From NCBI GenBank assembly GCA_944322925.1, contig CALUQM010000014.1, positions 1-46,383 on the forward strand: DNA of 46,383 nucleotides. The letters run 5' to 3'. A program made the translations under genes and the position numbers. Under the pieces are notes generated by a model. The model was given only the letters and a program-made list of their open reading frames with translations. It was not told where the DNA came from and did not search any database. This document shows positions 31,696-40,579 of the stretch, piece after piece; the first letter of the stretch is position 1; each line of letters begins with the position of its first letter. The stretch comes from an uncultured Bacteroidales bacterium. GTDB taxonomy: Bacteria; Bacteroidota; Bacteroidia; Bacteroidales; UBA932.

Positions 31696-32544
31696 CTATT
31701 CGATGACGAGCCCGTCGTATGCCGGGCGGATGTTGTCAGGGAGTTCCCGGCAAAGTTCTTCATATTTCGGAAGCTGGTGCGAAAGGTGTGTCAGCCAGCT
31801 GTGTTTAGCCCCCACTTTCCGTGCAACGGCTATGGCTTCTTCCAGTGAAAAATGGGAAATATGCTTGCCTTTGCGCACGCAGTTTATGACGAAATGGTCG
31901 AGTCCTTCCAGTTTTCCGAACTCTTCTTCCGGTATGAAATTCATGTCGGTAAGGTAGGCGATATTGCCGAATCTGTATCCGAGTACCGGAAGGTTGAAGT
32001 GTTTTCCGCGGACAGGTATCACTTCCGCTGATTTGAGGTGTTCCGGCCTGTCGCACTGTACTTTCTCGTATCCTGTCCCTTCTTTCCATACAAGCCTGAT
32101 GCGGGGGATGTTTTCCTCGACCGTAAATTTTTCTTCCGTAATATTCGTAATCTGCCATTCAGGGACTCCGGGATATCTTTTTTCCGCGAAGGCGTAGCTG
32201 TATTCCCTGCGCAGCGAGTCTTCCACGTACTTTTCGCAGAATATCCTGATCGGCGCCCTTTCGATATAGTTGAAAGCCCTTACGTCATCGAGCCCTCCAG
32301 TGTGGTCCTTGTGGTTGTGGGTGAGAAGAATCGCATCGAGATGTCTTATCCCGGCCCTCAGCATCTGGGACCGGAAATCCGGACCGGCATCTACTAGTAT
32401 GTCGAGACCTCCGTATTCCACGAAAGCGGAAGACCTGTATCTCTTGTCCCTGCTGTCGCAAGACTTGCAGATGCTGCAGTCGCATCCTATCATCGGGACT
32501 CCCTGTGATGTCCCCGTACCTAAAAATGTCAAACGTGCCTTCAT
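31696..32544 (-). CDS. MBL-fold metallo-hydrolase (PhnP-like)
   Basis: This 282-residue metallo-beta-lactamase-fold enzyme has the zinc-binding motif THNHKDH (75-81), with further ligands in LTDMNF and SWLTHLSHQ. The N-terminal LGTGTSQGVPMIGCDCSICKSCD is typical of the PhnP branch, whose cysteines bind a structural metal. PhnP itself is a cyclic phosphodiesterase; here the substrate is unknown. It is the last gene of the minus-strand operon, 26 bases after mtaB, and may share its promoter far upstream. Confidence 0.88.
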   Translation of the reverse strand: MKARLTFLGTGTSQGVPMIGCDCSICKSCDSRDKRYRSSAFVEYGGLDILVDAGPDFRSQMLRAGIRHLDAILLTHNHKDHTGGLDDVRAFNYIERAPIRIFCEKYVEDSLRREYSYAFAEKRYPGVPEWQITNITEEKFTVEENIPRIRLVWKEGTGYEKVQCDRPEHLKSAEVIPVRGKHFNLPVLGYRFGNIAYLTDMNFIPEEEFGKLEGLDHFVINCVRKGKHISHFSLEEAIAVARKVGAKHSWLTHLSHQLPKYEELCRELPDNIRPAYDGLVIE

Positions 32545-32570
32545 TTATGCGAATATCTTTATCTTGCCGC

Positions 32571-33824
32571 TCACAGGACTATCTCGCAGATCTTTCCCGA
32601 AAGCGATTCATCGAACGGCCTTTCCACCCTGATATAGTTTTCCGTGTATCCGGACATTGTGCCGGAACGGTCCGTGCTTTCGAACAGGACCTTGCAGCGT
32701 AGGCCTTTCTGGCTTTCCGCAAATTCCCGGTGCAGGGATTCCGACAGGTCCTCTAGGAGCCTTACCCTTTCAGTCTTGACGGAATCCCTGACCTGATCCT
32801 TTCTTTCCGCGGCTTTTGTCCCGGCGCGCCTTGAATAGGGAAAGACATGGATGAATGCAGGTCTGATGCGGTTTTTCAGAAAATCGTAAGTTTCGGCAAA
32901 AAGCCCGTCTGTTTCTCCGGGAAAGCCCGCAATCACGTCTATTCCGAAAAATACCTTAGGTTTTCCCGGCAAGTCCATTTTTCTCCTGATATAGTTTATT
33001 TTTGCTTCGAAAGCCACAGTGTCATATCTGCGTCCCATTTCTCTCAGGACTGTGTCGCTTCCGGATTGCAGCGGGATGTGGAAATGCGGAAGAAATCTGG
33101 TGCCCGAAGCTATCCAGTCCACGATTTCTTCCGTAAGGAGATTCGGTTCGATGGATGAAATCCGGTATCGCTCTATTCCTTCCACCTTGTCGAGCGCCTT
33201 GAGAAGGTCGAGGAAACTTTCTCCTGTGGTTTTCCCGAAATCTCCGGTATTCACGCCGGTAAGTACGATTTCCCTTATGCCTTCAGCGGCTATTTCATTT
33301 GCCTGGGCCACAACAGCCGATATCGGTATGTTCCGGCTGCGTCCTCTTGCGAAAGGCACGGTGCAGTAGCTGCAGAAATAGTCGCATCCGTCCTGGACTT
33401 TAAGGAATGATCTTGTCCGTTCTCCGCTCGAATATGCCGGGAAAAAATTTCCCGGTACGGCTCCGTACTGCCTGTTGTTGTCACGGCTATGTCCGGTGAC
33501 TGTCCTGACGACGTCCGACTTTTCTTCTGCCCCGAATACGTGGCTGACACCTTCTATTTTCCTTATCTGTTCCCGAGCGAGCTGGGCATAGCAGCCTGTC
33601 ACGACTATTTCCGCGTCAGGATTCACTCTGTGGACTTTCCTGATTATGTTCCGGCATTTCTTGTCAGAGTGTTCTGTGACAGTGCATGTGTTGACAAGGT
33701 ATATGTCGGCCCTGGCATTCCAGGGGACAACCTCGAATCCTTCCCTTATGAAGGCCCTTTCGTATGTGGACGTCTCGGCATAGTTGAGCTTGCAGCCGAG
33801 TGTGATGAATGCTATTTTTTTCAT
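32571..33824 (-). CDS. mtaB: tRNA t6A37 methylthiotransferase MtaB
   Basis: This 417-residue radical-SAM enzyme converts N6-threonylcarbamoyl-A37 of tRNA to its 2-methylthio form. The start at 33824 is chosen because it begins MKKIAFITLGCKLNYAET, the usual N-terminus, and overlaps the folB stop by four bases (ATGA). The frame itself is open further upstream. The N-terminal UPF0004 domain has cysteines C11, C47 and C78 for one [4Fe-4S] cluster. The radical-SAM motif CDYFCSYC gives C147, C151 and C154. A C-terminal TRAM-like domain (GLRCKVLFEST to YIRVERP) is present. TsaD, which takes part in making its substrate, is encoded about 5.7 kb away. Confidence 0.95.
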   Translation of the reverse strand: MKKIAFITLGCKLNYAETSTYERAFIREGFEVVPWNARADIYLVNTCTVTEHSDKKCRNIIRKVHRVNPDAEIVVTGCYAQLAREQIRKIEGVSHVFGAEEKSDVVRTVTGHSRDNNRQYGAVPGNFFPAYSSGERTRSFLKVQDGCDYFCSYCTVPFARGRSRNIPISAVVAQANEIAAEGIREIVLTGVNTGDFGKTTGESFLDLLKALDKVEGIERYRISSIEPNLLTEEIVDWIASGTRFLPHFHIPLQSGSDTVLREMGRRYDTVAFEAKINYIRRKMDLPGKPKVFFGIDVIAGFPGETDGLFAETYDFLKNRIRPAFIHVFPYSRRAGTKAAERKDQVRDSVKTERVRLLEDLSESLHREFAESQKGLRCKVLFESTDRSGTMSGYTENYIRVERPFDESLSGKICEIVL

Positions 33825-34210
33825 ATAATGTCTTTTCCCTGGCTTTCCGGCCCACCGTACATTGTAATGCGCGACCACGAGCATTGACCTCCGACAGGCG
33901 GATTTTTCTTCGAGACCCTTACGGAGAATGACCTGAATTCCGGCATCCCTTTTTCTATCGCTTTTACAATACGGCCGGCCACGTGCTCGAGCAGGTCCGA
34001 ACGTTTGTCCATTTCTCCTGCTATTATCCTGTACAGTATTCCGTAGTCTGCGGTATCTTCGAGCCTGTCGTCCGATGCGGCCTTCGACATGTCTGTCATG
34101 CCCCTGAAATCCACGGTAAAGGTGTTTCCGTTTTCTTTTTCAGAATCGAGGCAGCCGTGAAAGGCGCGGAATTCCATTCCGTCGAGTTCTATGATTCCGT
34201 TCTTTTCCAT
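33821..34210 (-). CDS. folB: Dihydroneopterin aldolase
   Basis: This 129-residue enzyme of folate synthesis cleaves 7,8-dihydroneopterin to 6-hydroxymethyl-dihydropterin and glycolaldehyde. Family features are IELDGMEFRAFHGCLDSEKENGN (8-30), DTADYGILY (about 52-60), the LLEHVAGRI segment containing the active-site glutamate, and VSKKNPPVGG. The catalytic lysine is in VSKK. Length is normal. It lies three bases after the rsmI-like gene and overlaps mtaB by four bases, so it is translationally coupled in the operon. Confidence 0.92.
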   Translation of the reverse strand: MEKNGIIELDGMEFRAFHGCLDSEKENGNTFTVDFRGMTDMSKAASDDRLEDTADYGILYRIIAGEMDKRSDLLEHVAGRIVKAIEKGMPEFRSFSVRVSKKNPPVGGQCSWSRITMYGGPESQGKDII

Positions 34211-34213
34211 GAT

Positions 34214-34927
34214 TCAGGCTTGAAGTATGAATACGCACGGCCTTTTGCCGATAATGATGTTTTCATTTTTCCACTGGGCTACAGTCCTGGTCTTTATCAT
34301 GGCGTCAGGCAGAGTTATGTCGGCGGCGATGCAGAGCCTCGTACCTGGCTGGCAGGTGCCGAGAATGTCGGACAACATGGAGTCGTTCCTGTACGGGGTC
34401 TCGATGAATATCTGTGTCTGTCCCGTATTTCCCGAATGCTTTTCGATGGCTTTCAGACGGGCCTTCCTTTCATCGCTTTTTGCCGGAAGGTAGCCGCAGA
34501 ATGCGAAAGACTGTCCGTTCATGCCAGAAGACATCAGCGCCAGCATCAGGGAAGATGGTCCGACATGCGGAACTACGCCGATGCTGTGCCTGTGGGCAAG
34601 TTCCACAAGCCTGGCCCCTGGATCCGCAACTGCCGGAAGTCCGGCTTCCGATATCAGGGCTACATCGTTCCCGTCATCGAAAAGTGACAGATAGCTTTCT
34701 ACGGTTTCACCTGAGGTGTGCTCGTTCAGTTCATGGAATTCGAGTTCCGATATCCTGCCGCGCAGGCCGGCCCTTGAAAGAAATCTTCTGGCCGTCCGTA
34801 TTTCCTCCACTACGAATGTCCTGAAATTCCCGAGCATGTCGAGAACCGGCTGCGGTATGACTTCCGCAGGGTCGTTTTCCCCGAGAGGAGAAGGGAGCAG
34901 ATACAGTTTTCCTTTATTGTCGCTCAT
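34214..34927 (-). CDS. RsmI-like SAM-dependent methyltransferase
   Basis: This 237-residue protein belongs to the tetrapyrrole-methylase superfamily branch that contains RsmI, which 2'-O-methylates C1402 of 16S rRNA. Signature segments are LYLLPSPLGE (8-17, in place of LYLVATPIGN), VVEEIRTARRFL, the SAM-site ALISEAGLPAVADPGARLV, VVPHVGPSSLMLAL and FCGYLPAKSDERKARL. The N-terminus differs somewhat from standard RsmI, and a Bacteroidota genome may also carry a classical copy, so I leave the symbol open. It overlaps the tamB 3' end by 14 bases. Confidence 0.85.
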   Translation of the reverse strand: MSDNKGKLYLLPSPLGENDPAEVIPQPVLDMLGNFRTFVVEEIRTARRFLSRAGLRGRISELEFHELNEHTSGETVESYLSLFDDGNDVALISEAGLPAVADPGARLVELAHRHSIGVVPHVGPSSLMLALMSSGMNGQSFAFCGYLPAKSDERKARLKAIEKHSGNTGQTQIFIETPYRNDSMLSDILGTCQPGTRLCIAADITLPDAMIKTRTVAQWKNENIIIGKRPCVFILQA

Positions 34928-37900
34928 CGTTTTCTGCAGTTATCCTTATGGTTTTCTTTTCCTGGACGGCTTCCCCGGCAGCAGCCTGGCTTCTTCGTTT
35001 CTTCCTGCCCGTGAACAGGTTGGTGAAGAATTCCCGGAATGTATTGAATTCCTGCTGGTAAGCTATACCGATGCCGTTCCTCTGGGAATCGTCCAGATAG
35101 TTCGTGTACTGGTCCGCCGAATGGGAAAATATGTTCAGCCTGAACAGTCCTGGCCGGTCGAGCTTGATTTCGATGTCGAGGTCGCCGACAACATCGCTGT
35201 TCGAGTAGCCGGATGTATATTGCCTGTTGCCGAGATTGCCGTTCACGACCACTCTGTTGTTGAAAAGCTGGGTCGACACCGCTACGTCGAAGATATCCTC
35301 GCCACGTTCGTTCGGCTGATAGTTAAGACCCAGGTCGAGGGGGATGTCGAGTTTCTGGAATATGTTGTTCAGCTGGTTGTACATAATTCCGGTGACGGTC
35401 GTGTAGAGCATCGAGGCATTGTTGACGATCCCGGACTGGTCGTCAGGCAGGAAACTGTTGAATACGATAAGGGAAAGAAACTGTTTCTGCACCTTGTCTT
35501 CCGTGCTGAGTGCGCTTTCCACGCGGGACTTGATCGTAGGGTCGATGTCCGGGATGTCGATGGAGAAGGCAAGTCTCGGATTCTTCAGCTTGTCGGAAAT
35601 CCGGATTCCGCAGTCGACCGTTCTTCTCGTGGACACCGACGAAGTGTCGGCAATCAGAGTCGCAAGCGATGTTTTCGTCCTGTATATGGCATCGATGTCG
35701 AGGTCGCTTTCCATTATGTCCCCGTTGAATTTTATCGAGCTGCCGTCGCTTATCGTAAAGTCTCTGTATGCAAGTCCCTGAGCCACGAATCTGTAGCTCC
35801 CGCTCGTCAGGGTATAGTCTCCGAGTATATTGAATTCGTCCCCTCCGGTTTCAAGTTCTATATTGCCGGCTCCGCGCCCCCTGAGGACATTGCCCGACGC
35901 TTTGTCTATCTCTACGAAAACCTCTATTTCAGGAGTGGCCTCCACATCGAGCATGACCTTGAATTCGCCGGAGGAAGCCCCAGTCTTGGATATCCTGTTC
36001 ATCATTATATCGTACGGGTCGACATACACCTCCTTTTCGATTTCCTTGAAGGTCAGGAGATTGCTCGATACAGCAGTGGCCGATGAAGGAATCGGGATAT
36101 GGATCTGCCCTTCGCCGGACGTTCTTGCGGCTACGTTCATTGTTATGCCGTTCAGCGGCCCGCTCAATGATATGTTCCCGGATGCGGACAGGTTCCCATA
36201 GAAAGAACTGTTGTCGTTTTCCGTCGTATTCAGGCACTCCATGTCAGTAACACTTGCGACAGCATCGAGGACCATGTTCCTGAATCTGTCGTATTTCAGA
36301 CCTCCGGTAATGCGTCCGCTGTTGCCGTGCCTGTCGCTTATTGCGATATCGTCGAAGAATATCCCGTTGTCGTCGATGCGGAAATCCCCGTTGACCTTGT
36401 ACGGTACATTGGTAAAAGCTATCCGCAGTTCGGAATCGTCGATTCGGGTATTTTCGCTTGTGACGTGCAGGTTGTCCGGAGTGCCGGTCGCGGATATCCT
36501 GCCGGACAGGTGTCCGGACATGTCGCTGAAAATATCCGTCAGGAACGGTCCGGCATATGAAATGTCCATACCGGAAAGGACTGCATCCGCATTTATCATT
36601 TTCTTCGACGGAACATAGCTTCCGGAAATGTCGAATGTCCTCGCCCCTGCAATCTCATTGCTGATGTGTGCATCGAACCTGTTGGTCCTGTCGTTCCATT
36701 CGCTCGTGAAGAGCATGGTGCCTATGTCGGAGCCCGAGATTCTGGTGGAATCGCTCAGGAATCTGAAAGACATTTCCTTTTCGTCGGAAGGTGAAAATAT
36801 GCTTGCCTGTCCTGTCACCGCCCCTTCTATTCCGAACCTGTTTTTCAGAAGAGGGTTTATGACGGAAATGTCGAAACGTTCGAGCCTCAGTGTCAGGGTA
36901 TCACGTCTGGAGGCGGAATATCCTCCGGTCACCCTGACAGACTGGTCTCCGCTCGTGAATTCTATCTTTCGGACATTGATGTCGCTACCACTTATGTCCA
37001 CTGCCGACGTGCCGATGTTCCATTCTCTCGAATTCAGCAGGATTCTCGACGGGAGCATTTCGATATGGAAATTGAGCCTGTCCGTAGAGTCTCGCATGAT
37101 ATCGCTTGTGATGAAGGCTTCCCCCCGGTTTATCAGGTTTCCTGGATTGTCGTACGAATAGCCCAGGCCGACGAAATTGTCTTTGGCGAAAATCTTGAAA
37201 CTGTTGTTTTCAAGGGCAAGGGTGGCAATGTTGAATATGTCTCCCGTGATTTCTCCTCCGAGACTGCCGTTGATATTGTCCAGCCTCATATCCATTCCCT
37301 TTATGTAATTTTCCCTGTAGGCTATTCTCGGAGATGTCATGCCGGCCCTGAACACTCCTGCGGTGTCGATACGGATATCCAGGGAAGTGCTGTCCGCAAT
37401 GTACAGTCCGGGCGATACGAAAGCCAGCAGGTCGATGGAATTCTTGCAGTTGAACGTGATCCTGTATCTGTCATCATGCCTTATCCGGGTCGAGTCCCTG
37501 AAAAGGGCAGGGAGTTCCCGTTTCAGGGTGATGTTGTTCAGGTCTGAGATGAATTCCGTTATCTGGCCGGTGCCTGCGAACGAAGCATCTGCAAATGAGG
37601 ACGTCAGTTTCATCCTGTAAAGGTCGTCCCCGAAATAGGACCGGACACTGACGTCGCCTATTTTGTATTCGCCGAGATCGTTTTCAAGGACAACGTCTCC
37701 GATTTTCATGCTGCCGAGAATATCTCCGGCCTTCTGCCTGTTGAAGTTGGCGCTGGCCTGGAAACTGACTTTCGACACACCTCTTTTGTCTATATTCAGG
37801 GCGTACAGGTCGGCATATCCTACATTCGCATAGAATTTATATACGGAATTGCTTGTTTTCGGAGAAAAGGAGAAAATTCCCTGGAACATGAAACTCAGGT

Positions 37901-39437
37901 TCGGGTCGTAACTTACGAGACGGCCGTCGAATTTATGTTCGGTCATGGTTCCTGCCGCCGCAATCCTGCTGTAGTCATAGCCGTTGAAATTGAGTCTGTC
38001 TATGAAAAGGGAATCTATCTCTATTGCCGGTCCTGTCCCGTCCGTTCCGAGATCCGCGCTGAAACTTGCCCTCATGGAGCACTGATGCAGGATGTCTGAA
38101 CCGATGATGTCTCCCAGATCAAGATCGTGAGTGCGTATTCTCCCGGAAAATGCCGCCTGATCCGTATCGGAAAGAAGATTCCTTATGTTCATCACCGTAC
38201 CGAGATAGCCGGATCCTGCATACAGGGAAAGGTCCGCGTTCAGATCGTCCGGACTCCCTTCCGCCTTTCCTTTCAGAGTGAAATCAACGCCTTTCGCCCA
38301 TTTCCCTATTTCTGTTTCCGTCCCGCCTGAAAAAGACCTTATCGTGGCATCGAGGCTTTCCGATGTCGTTTTCATTTCCTCTATTTCCAGCGAAACCTTC
38401 GCCCTGTCCATGTCCGGAAGCCCGGACAGTCTGCCTCCGAAAACGAGTTTCATGCCGTCGGAGGTGCTTATGTCCATGTCCCTGAACGTGAGATCGTCTA
38501 CCGTACCGGATATCTTTCCGGACAGCTCCGACTTCATTGCGATCCCTTCAAGTCCCGATGCAAAATAGGAAAGGGTCTTCATGTCCAGAGCGGTATTGCC
38601 TATTCTTCCGTCCATGCGGATCTTGCTGACGTAGTCGGCGAAATAGTCCGGGCGGGCGTAGCTCATGACATACGAAGGAATATATATGTCCGACCACGGA
38701 TCCGAGAGCCGGATTTCCTCTATGATGCTTTTCCCGTTTCCCACGGTGGCTTTTCCCGAAAGGGAATTGCAGACATATCCGCTTTTTTCCGTGAACGACA
38801 TGAAGTCGAGGACTCCTGTCATCACGTTGCCGGTAAGATCGAGCCGCCGCGCTTCGATATTTATGTCATTCACCTCTATGTCATTCCAGTCTATTCCGTA
38901 ACCGGTGTATTCCAGACTGTCCCGGATGCTGTTCCTGAGCCTGAATTTCATGTTGTATATGGAAGCGCGCCTGATGTCGAAGACATGCCTGTCATTCTTT
39001 TTCCTGACTTCCGGCGGAGGCGGGATTCTGAATATCCTCGTGAGATTGACCCTGTCTTCTTCCACGACAAGCATCATTTCGGCATTGGAAACGTAGGTAC
39101 GTCCTATATGCAGACCGTTGTTGCCGAAAAGGCCTCTGAACGAGAATCTGGCGATTATGTATTCAGCCCTGAACAGCGTATCCGCACCTTCGATGACGGG
39201 ATTCCTGTCCGTGACAGTCAGATTCTTGATGACGAGGGCGTTGAACGGCTTGAGGTGAATCTTGTCGAAAGAAATGTCGCCGTCGAGTTTCCCGGCAAGG
39301 CTTCCGGCCACTTTTTCCGAAACGTATGTCTGAACCTGCGGCAACTGGATCGCCAGGATTGCTGCAAGAAAGACCGCCGTCAATGCCACGAAGGTGAGCC
39401 AGACGATTTTCAGAAATTTTTTGATGGACCTCTTCAT
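34914..39437 (-). CDS. tamB: TamB-type translocation and assembly protein
   Basis: This 1507-residue protein is a TamB/AsmA-like envelope protein, thought to bridge inner and outer membranes as a lipid-conducting beta-groove. An N-terminal membrane anchor (about 9-31, IVWLTFVALTAVFLAAILAI) is followed by AsmA-like repeats (KVAGSLAGKLDGDISFDKIHL) and long stretches of alternating beta-strands. The DUF490 region covers the last 350 residues or so (GRGAGNIELETGGDEFNILGDYTLTSGSYRF, LSLIVFNSFLP, GLNYQPNE). It ends with a basic tail. No TamA/BamA gene is adjacent. It heads the minus-strand operon and diverges from tsaD with 85 bases between them. Confidence 0.92.
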   Translation of the reverse strand: MKRSIKKFLKIVWLTFVALTAVFLAAILAIQLPQVQTYVSEKVAGSLAGKLDGDISFDKIHLKPFNALVIKNLTVTDRNPVIEGADTLFRAEYIIARFSFRGLFGNNGLHIGRTYVSNAEMMLVVEEDRVNLTRIFRIPPPPEVRKKNDRHVFDIRRASIYNMKFRLRNSIRDSLEYTGYGIDWNDIEVNDINIEARRLDLTGNVMTGVLDFMSFTEKSGYVCNSLSGKATVGNGKSIIEEIRLSDPWSDIYIPSYVMSYARPDYFADYVSKIRMDGRIGNTALDMKTLSYFASGLEGIAMKSELSGKISGTVDDLTFRDMDISTSDGMKLVFGGRLSGLPDMDRAKVSLEIEEMKTTSESLDATIRSFSGGTETEIGKWAKGVDFTLKGKAEGSPDDLNADLSLYAGSGYLGTVMNIRNLLSDTDQAAFSGRIRTHDLDLGDIIGSDILHQCSMRASFSADLGTDGTGPAIEIDSLFIDRLNFNGYDYSRIAAAGTMTEHKFDGRLVSYDPNLSFMFQGIFSFSPKTSNSVYKFYANVGYADLYALNIDKRGVSKVSFQASANFNRQKAGDILGSMKIGDVVLENDLGEYKIGDVSVRSYFGDDLYRMKLTSSFADASFAGTGQITEFISDLNNITLKRELPALFRDSTRIRHDDRYRITFNCKNSIDLLAFVSPGLYIADSTSLDIRIDTAGVFRAGMTSPRIAYRENYIKGMDMRLDNINGSLGGEITGDIFNIATLALENNSFKIFAKDNFVGLGYSYDNPGNLINRGEAFITSDIMRDSTDRLNFHIEMLPSRILLNSREWNIGTSAVDISGSDINVRKIEFTSGDQSVRVTGGYSASRRDTLTLRLERFDISVINPLLKNRFGIEGAVTGQASIFSPSDEKEMSFRFLSDSTRISGSDIGTMLFTSEWNDRTNRFDAHISNEIAGARTFDISGSYVPSKKMINADAVLSGMDISYAGPFLTDIFSDMSGHLSGRISATGTPDNLHVTSENTRIDDSELRIAFTNVPYKVNGDFRIDDNGIFFDDIAISDRHGNSGRITGGLKYDRFRNMVLDAVASVTDMECLNTTENDNSSFYGNLSASGNISLSGPLNGITMNVAARTSGEGQIHIPIPSSATAVSSNLLTFKEIEKEVYVDPYDIMMNRISKTGASSGEFKVMLDVEATPEIEVFVEIDKASGNVLRGRGAGNIELETGGDEFNILGDYTLTSGSYRFVAQGLAYRDFTISDGSSIKFNGDIMESDLDIDAIYRTKTSLATLIADTSSVSTRRTVDCGIRISDKLKNPRLAFSIDIPDIDPTIKSRVESALSTEDKVQKQFLSLIVFNSFLPDDQSGIVNNASMLYTTVTGIMYNQLNNIFQKLDIPLDLGLNYQPNERGEDIFDVAVSTQLFNNRVVVNGNLGNRQYTSGYSNSDVVGDLDIEIKLDRPGLFRLNIFSHSADQYTNYLDDSQRNGIGIAYQQEFNTFREFFTNLFTGRKKRRSQAAAGEAVQEKKTIRITAENDERQ

Positions 39438-39451
39438 TTCAAGTCAAATTA

Positions 39452-39459
39452 CAAAAATA
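39452..39459 (-). promoter_or_regulatory. tamB: Promoter -7 box of the tamB operon
   Basis: On the minus strand this reads TATTTTTG, a full match to TAnnTTTG, ending 14 bases before the tamB ATG. No clear -33 element is seen. It faces away from the tsaD box at 39482-39489. Confidence 0.5.
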
Positions 39460-39481
39460 GCAATTTTATCAATAAATGTCG

Positions 39482-39489
39482 TATTTTTG
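39482..39489 (+). promoter_or_regulatory. tsaD: Promoter -7 box of tsaD
   Basis: TATTTTTG matches TAnnTTTG, 33 bases before the tsaD ATG at 39523. Together with the box at 39452-39459 it makes a divergent promoter pair in an 85-base intergenic region. Confidence 0.5.
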
Positions 39490-39522
39490 CATCCCATACG
39501 GATCCGATTAATTTCTACAGAC

Positions 39523-40548
39523 ATGTCAGATATCATTCTCGGTATAGAATCTTCCTGCGACGACACATCCGCTGCCGTTATCAGCGACGGATATCTTCTG
39601 TCCAATGTCCTGGCGAGTCAGGATGTGCACAAGGCGTACGGAGGAGTCGTCCCGGAACTTGCTTCGAGGGCGCATCAGCTGAATATAGTCCCGGTAGTGA
39701 GCCAGGCCGTCGACAGGGCCGGTATCGGGCTTTCCGACATTACCGCAATAGCCTTTACGAGAGGGCCCGGCCTGCTCGGCTCCCTGCTTGTAGGCACATC
39801 ATTCGCAAAAGGTCTCTCGATAGCCCTTGACAGGCCTCTGGTGGAAGTCAACCATCTTCAGGGCCATATTCTGGCAAGTTTCATCAAAGAATACGGCAAG
39901 GAAAACCGGCATCCGGAATTCCCTTACCTGTGCCTTCTCGTATCGGGAGGCAATTCGCAGATAGTCAGGGTGGACAGTCCGCTGGAATTCGAGATACTCG
40001 GACAGACTACGGATGATGCCGTAGGGGAGGCTTTCGACAAATGTTCCAAGATGATGGGGCTCGGCTATCCTGGAGGTCCTGTCGTGGACAGGCTTGCCGG
40101 ACAGGGAGACCCGTTCAGGTTTCATTTTTCCAAGCCTCATGTTCCCGGTTATGACTACAGTTTCAGCGGCATCAAGACATCGCTTCTGTATTTTGTCCGG
40201 GACAGGATAGCGGAAGAACCGGATTTCATGGAAAAGAACAAGGAAGACATCTGTGCGAGCTTCCAGCGGACCCTTATAGAAATTCTTATGGACAAGCTGG
40301 TAAAGGCTGCAAAAGATACCGGCATACGCCAGATAGCCATAGGCGGAGGGGTTTCGGCCAACAGCGGACTGCGCAGGGCAGTGACAGAGGAAGGGAAAAA
40401 GAGGGGGTGGACCACTTTCCTTCCAGAATTCAAGTTCACGACAGACAATGCCGCCATGATTGCGATCGCCGGATACTTCCATTATCTCAACGGAGAAAGG
40501 ACAGCCATCGACGTGGCTCCCGTATCGAGAATCGCCGATTTCAAATGA
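39523..40548 (+). CDS. tsaD: tRNA t6A37 threonylcarbamoyltransferase TsaD
   Basis: This 341-residue essential enzyme transfers the threonylcarbamoyl group from threonylcarbamoyl-AMP to A37 of ANN-decoding tRNAs, working with TsaB and TsaE. The start at 39523 gives the family's MSDIILGIESSCDDTSAAV; an in-frame extension upstream would overlap the promoter and the tamB start. Metal ligands H111 and H115 lie in VNHLQGHILAS. Other hallmarks are ITAIAFTRGPGLLGSLLVG, PYLCLLVSGGNSQ, DAVGEAFDKCSKMMGLGYPGGP, GGGVSANSGLR and FTTDNAAMIA. It is complete. An oxidoreductase gene follows 31 bases later. Confidence 0.97.
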   Translation: MSDIILGIESSCDDTSAAVISDGYLLSNVLASQDVHKAYGGVVPELASRAHQLNIVPVVSQAVDRAGIGLSDITAIAFTRGPGLLGSLLVGTSFAKGLSIALDRPLVEVNHLQGHILASFIKEYGKENRHPEFPYLCLLVSGGNSQIVRVDSPLEFEILGQTTDDAVGEAFDKCSKMMGLGYPGGPVVDRLAGQGDPFRFHFSKPHVPGYDYSFSGIKTSLLYFVRDRIAEEPDFMEKNKEDICASFQRTLIEILMDKLVKAAKDTGIRQIAIGGGVSANSGLRRAVTEEGKKRGWTTFLPEFKFTTDNAAMIAIAGYFHYLNGERTAIDVAPVSRIADFK

Positions 40549-40579
40549 ACAAGACGGAATCTGACAAAAATACCCGAGC

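Noticed and set aside
34716-36086. A 456-codon open frame on the plus strand opposite tamB
   Set aside because: Overlaps the conserved DUF490 part of tamB in antisense and has no start context or family features.
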